This document shows positions 60,117-64,000 of a DNA stretch of 64,000 nucleotides, in pieces. Each line of letters begins with the position of its first letter. Position 1 is the stretch's first letter. The notes under the pieces are model-generated. The model ran no database searches. It was not told where the DNA came from and was given only the letters and a program-made list of their open reading frames with translations. The position numbers were made by a program, and so were the translations under genes. The DNA comes from Mucilaginibacter sp. L3T2-6. GTDB taxonomy: Bacteria > Bacteroidota > Bacteroidia > Sphingobacteriales > Sphingobacteriaceae. The stretch spans positions 186,001 to 250,000 of the forward strand of contig NZ_JAUMKC010000004.1 of the NCBI RefSeq assembly GCF_030519355.1. Direction: 5' to 3'.

Positions 60117-60815
60117 TCACCCGGCGTGGCCGCCCTTTAAAAGTTGGATAAAGAAGTAAAAAATTTGTGAAAGGCCCGGAAATAAACTGTACGCTTCGAG
60201 GCAGAGAAAAACAAAAAAAATGTTCAGGTATTTTTGGCCCGGGTCATACCTCAAAATACGTTTCGACAACCATTTAGTTAACCCAGCGATAGTTGACAGT
60301 ACCAGCACCAAAGTTGTCCCAAGTATCATACCGGCCAAAATATCGCTCGGATAATGTACGCCCACGGCTACCCTGCATACACCAACAGTAAGCACTGCCC
60401 ACAAAAATGAAAGCAAGCCCATTTTTCTGCTCTGCAAAAACACAATGGTAACCAGGGCAAAGTACAGAGTCGCGGTATCACTCGGAAACGAATAGATCCG
60501 CTTATCGGTCGAATCCTGGTTCCATTTTAAAATATTGACAAGTCCGAGCCTGTTATCGTAAACCGGGCGGACATGTATTGGAACATGCGACTGGCAAAAC
60601 ACACTTATCAATACACCCAAAATGCAGGCAATGCCGCCCATTATAATCTTAACACGAACATTAACGTCGTTTGTTGAGAACCATAAATAACAAATACAAA
60701 AAAATATCGGACCGCCCCTCAGTAAAGGGTTCTCGGTAAACATTCCTGTAACTGTGCTTAGCGTACCGCAAGATGCCGCTAATTTGTTCAGAAAATATAA
60801 AACTGAGAAGTCCAA
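60117..60815 (-). CDS. PAP2-family membrane phosphatase
   Basis: The 232-residue protein has about five membrane helices. PAP2 motifs are RPVYDNRL (part of the first), SFPSDTATLYF (second, with catalytic histidine replaced in position by T: PSDTA instead of PSGHA), and RVAVGVHYPSDILAG (third, with conserved R and H). Substrates of such enzymes are lipid phosphates such as phosphatidic acid or undecaprenyl diphosphate. The missing motif-2 His is notable. Confidence 0.8.
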   Translation of the reverse strand: MDFSVLYFLNKLAASCGTLSTVTGMFTENPLLRGGPIFFCICYLWFSTNDVNVRVKIIMGGIACILGVLISVFCQSHVPIHVRPVYDNRLGLVNILKWNQDSTDKRIYSFPSDTATLYFALVTIVFLQSRKMGLLSFLWAVLTVGVCRVAVGVHYPSDILAGMILGTTLVLVLSTIAGLTKWLSKRILRYDPGQKYLNIFFVFLCLEAYSLFPGLSQIFYFFIQLLKGGHAG

Positions 60816-60921
60816 TTTATCAATTTAGCGTGAATTAACACTTTAACGTAAGTTTAATGTAAAGGTTATATTACCACAAACTCTTGGTTCGCCTCACCCA
60901 CTGCGGAACTCTCGTGTAAAA

Positions 60922-61101
60922 AGAGGCTGTCTCAAAAGTAAGGCAGCTTTTTGGTTTTTTAGGGGCATAATGAGTATCGTTATGTTGTAAAGCGCCCCGT
61001 AACGGCATCGTTGAGATGTTACACAGTCCGGCTTCGCTAATAGCCTATCTAATCGCCTTAAATAAAAAACCGTCTCATAAGTCACTTATGAGACGGCCTC
61101 T
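60922..61101. mobile_element. Candidate MITE of 180 bp
   Basis: The ends AGAGGCTGTCTCAAAAGT (60922-60939) and, in inverse sense, AGAGGCCGTCTCATAAGT (61101-61084) match at 16 of 18 bases. No open reading frame of use lies between. The terminal sequence is like those of insertion sequences with GAGGCTGTCTCA ends; I cannot name the family with certainty. No target-site duplication is clear. The right end also carries a reversed copy of the same terminal repeat, giving the terminator at 61070-61096. Confidence 0.55.
61064..61096 (-). terminator. Terminator of the second amt gene, formed by the MITE end
   Basis: CCGTCTCATAAGT (61070-61082) and ACTTATGAGACGG (61084-61096) form a 13-pair palindrome. 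On the minus strand it is followed by a T run (plus A run 61064-61069), about 52 bp beyond the amt stop. Both arms are copies of the terminal repeat of the adjoining MITE. Confidence 0.7.
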
Positions 61102-61147
61102 ATTATATTTTATAGTTTTAGGTTAGTTAGATTTTTTAAATGGAATA

Positions 61148-62455
61148 TTACAATTCTTCGTCGTGCTGGGTTTTATCGAGACCCATGGCTTCTTCTTCCG
61201 GCGATACGCGCAGTTTGCTGATCATATCGGTTATCTTTAATAACAACAGGGAACCAAAGAATGCAAATGCCGATACCCCAACCAGTGCGATCACGTGGAC
61301 AAAGAATAAATGGGTTTGCCCGTAATATAAACCATTGCCGGTAGTATTGGCGGAATTAACATTGACGTGAGCGAAGATACCGGTCATTAGCATACCTACC
61401 ATGCCGCCAACGCCATGGCACGGCCAAACATCCAGGGTATCATCAATGCTGGTAGAGGTTCTCCAGATCACAACCAGGTTACTCACTACAGCTGCAACTA
61501 TGCCAATTATTAGCGAGTGAGGGATGGTTACAAATCCGGCAGCGGGTGTAATGGCTACCAGGCCAACAACTGCACCGATACAGGCGCCCATAACCGAAGG
61601 CTTTTTGCCGCGCAGCATATCGAAAAATATCCAGGCAATGGCTGCTGCAGCTGATGCGGTGGTTGTAGTGCCTAAAGCGGTGGCCGCTAAGGTACCCGAT
61701 CCAAGGGCTGAACCTGCGTTAAAACCGAACCAGCCGAACCACAGTAAGCCCGTGCCCAATAATACGTAGCTGATACGGGCAGGCGAATGGGCTTTGTCGT
61801 TACGTTGCTTTAAATACAAAGCCGAAGCCAGTGCAGCCCAGCCGGCCGACATATGCACCACGGTACCACCGGCAAAGTCGAGCACGCCGAGTTTAAAAAG
61901 AAAACCATCCGGGTGCCATGTAGAGTGGGCTAAGGGTGCGTAAATAACGATCATAAACAGGCACAGGAATATGATATAAGAGTTGAAGCGGATACGTTCG
62001 GCAAACGCGCCAGTGATAAGCGCCGGAGTTATCACGGCGAATTTGAGCTGAAACATAGCGAAAAGTACCAGCGGAATGGTTGGTGCAAGTTTCCAGGTAG
62101 CGTTGCCCAGCATGCCTTTCATCATAAAAAATGTCTTGGGGTTGCCAATGAAGCCACTGATGTCATCGCCAAAGGCAAGGCTAAAGCCGAATATCACCCA
62201 AAGAACAGTAATAATGCCCATGCAGACAAAGCTTTGCATCATGGTAGAAAGTACGTTCTTCTTGCTAACCATGCCGCCATAAAAAAAGGCGAGGCCGGGT
62301 GTCATGATTAAAACGAGTGCCGTACTAACCAGTAGCCAGGCAGTATCACCGGAGTTGATCTGGCTGTCCTTTACATTTACAAGGTCGACAGATGGATAGA
62401 TAAGGGCAAGTATAACTACTATGATAAGTACGCCAAAGGGTATGATTTTTTTCAT
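61148..62455 (-). CDS. Ammonium transporter, second copy
   Basis: I start at the ATG at 62455 (MKKIIPFGVLIIV); a TTG at 62461 would add two residues. The 435-residue protein has an N-terminal signal-like helix, then 11 membrane helices with GLAFFYGGMVSKKNVLSTMMQ, the twin histidines in FAGGTVVHMSAGWAAL and WPCHGVGGMVGML, and a short cytosolic tail. It is closer in length to classical AmtB than the copy at 55466 and is clearly another branch. No glnB (PII) gene is adjacent. It ends in the MITE-derived terminator. Confidence 0.93.
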   Translation of the reverse strand: MKKIIPFGVLIIVVILALIYPSVDLVNVKDSQINSGDTAWLLVSTALVLIMTPGLAFFYGGMVSKKNVLSTMMQSFVCMGIITVLWVIFGFSLAFGDDISGFIGNPKTFFMMKGMLGNATWKLAPTIPLVLFAMFQLKFAVITPALITGAFAERIRFNSYIIFLCLFMIVIYAPLAHSTWHPDGFLFKLGVLDFAGGTVVHMSAGWAALASALYLKQRNDKAHSPARISYVLLGTGLLWFGWFGFNAGSALGSGTLAATALGTTTTASAAAAIAWIFFDMLRGKKPSVMGACIGAVVGLVAITPAAGFVTIPHSLIIGIVAAVVSNLVVIWRTSTSIDDTLDVWPCHGVGGMVGMLMTGIFAHVNVNSANTTGNGLYYGQTHLFFVHVIALVGVSAFAFFGSLLLLKITDMISKLRVSPEEEAMGLDKTQHDEEL

Positions 62456-62497
62456 GTTCAAGTTTTTGGGAAGAGGAATGAATAAAATGAGTCGGCG

Positions 62498-62551
62498 GTC
62501 TTGAGTCCTTTGTCTTAAGTCAGAAAAAGTTTAAACGTTTTGACTCAAGAC
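62498..62551. repeat. Inverted repeat upstream of the second amt gene
   Basis: GTCTTGAGTC (62498-62507) and GACTCAAGAC (62542-62551) are perfect inverse copies. GTTTAAAC lies in the loop at 62529-62536. The surrounding short GACTTTAGAC-like repeats look like a dispersed intergenic repeat. A role in amt control is possible. Confidence 0.45.
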
Positions 62552-63286
62552 TTACAACTATAGACTTTAGACTAATCAATACTGCACGGAGCCCAATCAA
62601 AACCCCGCGCAGCATTAAAAACTAAATTAAAAACAATGATGCCTACTGTGTAATCAGCACATGAGGCTTGTTTTCTGTTCACCTTTTTAATGCTACCAAA
62701 AATCATGAAATGGAAAAAGGATGAGTCTGCGGAAATGCGAAAGCTCGCTGTTGCCCCGCCCGCAGATGAAATTGAGATAATTTACCGATATAGTATAGGT
62801 GCTTAGCCTGTTGTTTAGTCCACAGAAGAAGTAAATGTTCCGGGTTTGTGGAACATTTATTATCGGTGCAGGTGCTCTTGATAAAATTAATTCATAATTG
62901 AAGGGGTGGTTGGGTGTATTGTTTACTGATTTTGATATAAATCTTAATTTCCTGGATTCATTAGGTGGATTTTTATGCAATTGGCTTTTCCAGGTGCAGT
63001 ATAATCCGAATAAAAGCGGGATAATTATGCTTATTATCTTAAATAATCTTAATTGCATATGATAAAAGTACTGAATTTTTAATTTAAGTCGAATTTTAAT
63101 GAAAAACTTTTAAATAAATTATGTTTTTAATGAAATATATTGACTTATATAAGGAAGGTAGTGATTAATATGGCCCTGTAATGGGTTTCTTATTGTATTT
63201 TCAGGCGTTTTTTGAGTTCTTTTTGAGAAGTTTATTTGAATTTATGCACAGAAATTAAACTAAATGGTGGAAATTTTCAATTTTAT

Positions 63287-63344
63287 TCGCCGGGACGACA
63301 AAAATGAGCTGCAAGAGGATTGTCAATATTACTTTTCCCGGCGA
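63287..63344. repeat. GC-rich inverted repeat in the gap before the TonB-type gene
   Basis: TCGCCGGGA (63287-63295) and TCCCGGCGA (63336-63344) are perfect inverse copies with a 40-bp centre. T-rich sequence follows the right arm. It could end a small transcript, but no promoter is seen in front. Confidence 0.4.
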
Positions 63345-63481
63345 TTTTATTGGAAGTTATCAGCGCCAGGAAAATGAAGCCGGATTTTTCCGCCTTTTTT
63401 ATGGTGTCATATCAATTTTGTGAAGACGCGCAGAATTTAAAAAATTCCGTCTCCGGAAAAGGGATTTAATAAAATACACAC

Positions 63482-63585
63482 TGTTGCATTTATTGCAATA
63501 TTTATATTTAACTAAATGTTTCGTTATATAAATACACAATGTTGCGTTTGTATTGTTGAAATATTTCTAAAAGTAACAATGTTGC
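63482..63585 (+). promoter_or_regulatory. Three TGTTGC direct repeats upstream of the TonB-type gene
   Basis: TGTTGC occurs at 63482-63487, 63540-63545 and 63580-63585. The last two have the longer common form ACAATGTTGC. They lie 50-160 bp before the start at 63638 and may be binding sites of a regulator of the tonB gene. Confidence 0.35.
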
Positions 63586-63637
63586 AATAACTTGAATTTG
63601 CTTGGCGTTATAATTATACAATTTAATTTCAATCGCT

Positions 63638-64000
63638 ATGCTTATCTCAAAATTTAATTTGTACAAGAGCGAGTGGCTCGAACTTGTATTTGATGATCGC
63701 AACAAAAACTATGGCGCTTATGAGTTACGCAGAACCTATGCACAGACGATGGTTAAGGCTATGATTGCCACCTTTATTGTAGTAGGAGCAGCTTGCGCTG
63801 CGCTAGCTGTTTTTAAAGGACATGAAGTGTTAACTCACGATACCGCCACCGTAGTAAACTTAGCCCCACCGCCCATGAATGTTGAAAAACCTGCGGAGGC
63901 CAAATTGAAACCTAAAGTTGACCCGCCAAAAGTAACCACTACGAGGGATGTTCCGCCTACAGTGGTGCCTGATAACAAAGCGGAGAAACCTGTTGAAAAT
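63638..64000 (+). CDS. TonB-type energy transducer, N-terminal part, cut by the right edge
   Basis: The frame starts at the ATG at 63638 and is open for 121 codons to the edge. The N-terminus (KSEWLELVFDDRNKNYGAYELRRTY) is the pattern of Bacteroidota TonB proteins. One membrane helix follows (about 40-60), and then a Pro/Lys/Val-rich periplasmic linker (PPPMNVEKPAEAKLKPK). The C-terminal TonB domain is outside. It would carry proton-motive energy to receptors such as those at 41903 and 46034. Confidence 0.88.
   Translation, partial: MLISKFNLYKSEWLELVFDDRNKNYGAYELRRTYAQTMVKAMIATFIVVGAACAALAVFKGHEVLTHDTATVVNLAPPPMNVEKPAEAKLKPKVDPPKVTTTRDVPPTVVPDNKAEKPVEN

Larger units (their letters stand above)
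62456..63637. other. Long gap of 1.18 kb without a supported gene
   Basis: Between the second amt gene and the TonB-type gene I see no gene with family likeness. The region holds a 10-bp inverted repeat (62498-62507 with 62542-62551), one GTTTAAAC site (62529-62536), a GC-rich inverted repeat (63287-63295 with 63336-63344), three TGTTGC repeats near 63482-63585 and otherwise AT-rich sequence. A 121-codon minus-strand frame at 62693-63058 has no coding signs. Confidence 0.6.

Noticed and set aside
62693-63058. A 121-codon minus-strand frame in the long gap
   Set aside because: It has a hydrophobic start but no recognisable domain or neighbour support. The region is AT-rich and full of short repeats.
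1-64000. tRNA or rRNA genes
   Set aside because: I scanned gaps for T-loop and CCA-end patterns and for rRNA-like stretches and found none that fold as such.

Overview
This window is chromosomal DNA from a member of the Bacteroidota, most likely family Sphingobacteriaceae (Mucilaginibacter/Pedobacter type); the genus is an inference. The signs are TonB-dependent receptors with carboxypeptidase-like N-terminal domains, a type III glutamine synthetase, DUF2851, DUF3078 and DUF4468 proteins, CbpA with CbpM, a lack of Shine-Dalgarno sequences, and repeated TAnnTTTG -7 promoter boxes. I see no rRNA or tRNA gene, no complete insertion sequence and no CRISPR array.

Layout. 1-8200: the start of a large ligand-sensing propeller regulator (runs off the left edge), a candidate small RNA, a HAD phosphatase, a Tat-exported Gfo/Idh/MocA oxidoreductase, DUF2851 and PspC proteins, a PIN-domain toxin-antitoxin pair and a BamA-like barrel. 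8300-13200: GNAT and cupin proteins, CbpA with its modulator CbpM, an orphan PAS histidine kinase and a DUF3078 protein. 13489-17534: the most notable locus, a tight operon kaiC - kaiB - kaiB - PAS histidine kinase with no kaiA. 17600-28000: serine hydrolase, DUF2306 membrane protein, an acyltransferase/LytS/LytTR operon with a candidate LytTR operator in front of it, LysE exporter, enoyl-CoA hydratase, a membrane-anchored MutS-like ATPase, DinB, a second HAD phosphatase and a GNAT. 28000-38000: ROK regulator, a 43-bp-period tandem repeat, family 3 glycosidase, YceI with candidate operators, an aldo/keto reductase, and a second PIN toxin-antitoxin pair paralogous to the first. 38000-50800: galactokinase, SpoU methyltransferase, dihydrolipoyl dehydrogenase, two TonB-dependent receptors (one paired with a repeat-containing lipoprotein) and purM. 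50800-62500: a nitrogen-assimilation neighbourhood with glutamine synthetase III and a ClC channel on one strand, a divergent ammonium transporter and porin, and a second, distinct ammonium transporter. The right edge holds the start of a TonB protein.

How the genes work together. The Kai operon has the core of a KaiC phosphorylation machine: two P-loop domains, the CII phosphosite region, two KaiB partners and a kinase that could read out its state. It lacks KaiA and a neighbouring response regulator, so its output is unknown. The nitrogen genes fit ammonium entry (porin, two Amt proteins) followed by assimilation (GS III). The two TonB-dependent receptors at 41.9-49.4 kb could use an energy transducer of the kind that begins at the right edge. 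Intergenic regions carry many palindromes, including a probable 180-bp MITE whose end appears to serve as the terminator of the second amt gene.

All calls rest on reading the sequence and recognising families; no database search was run. Where a start was moved to an internal ATG, this is stated in the entry.
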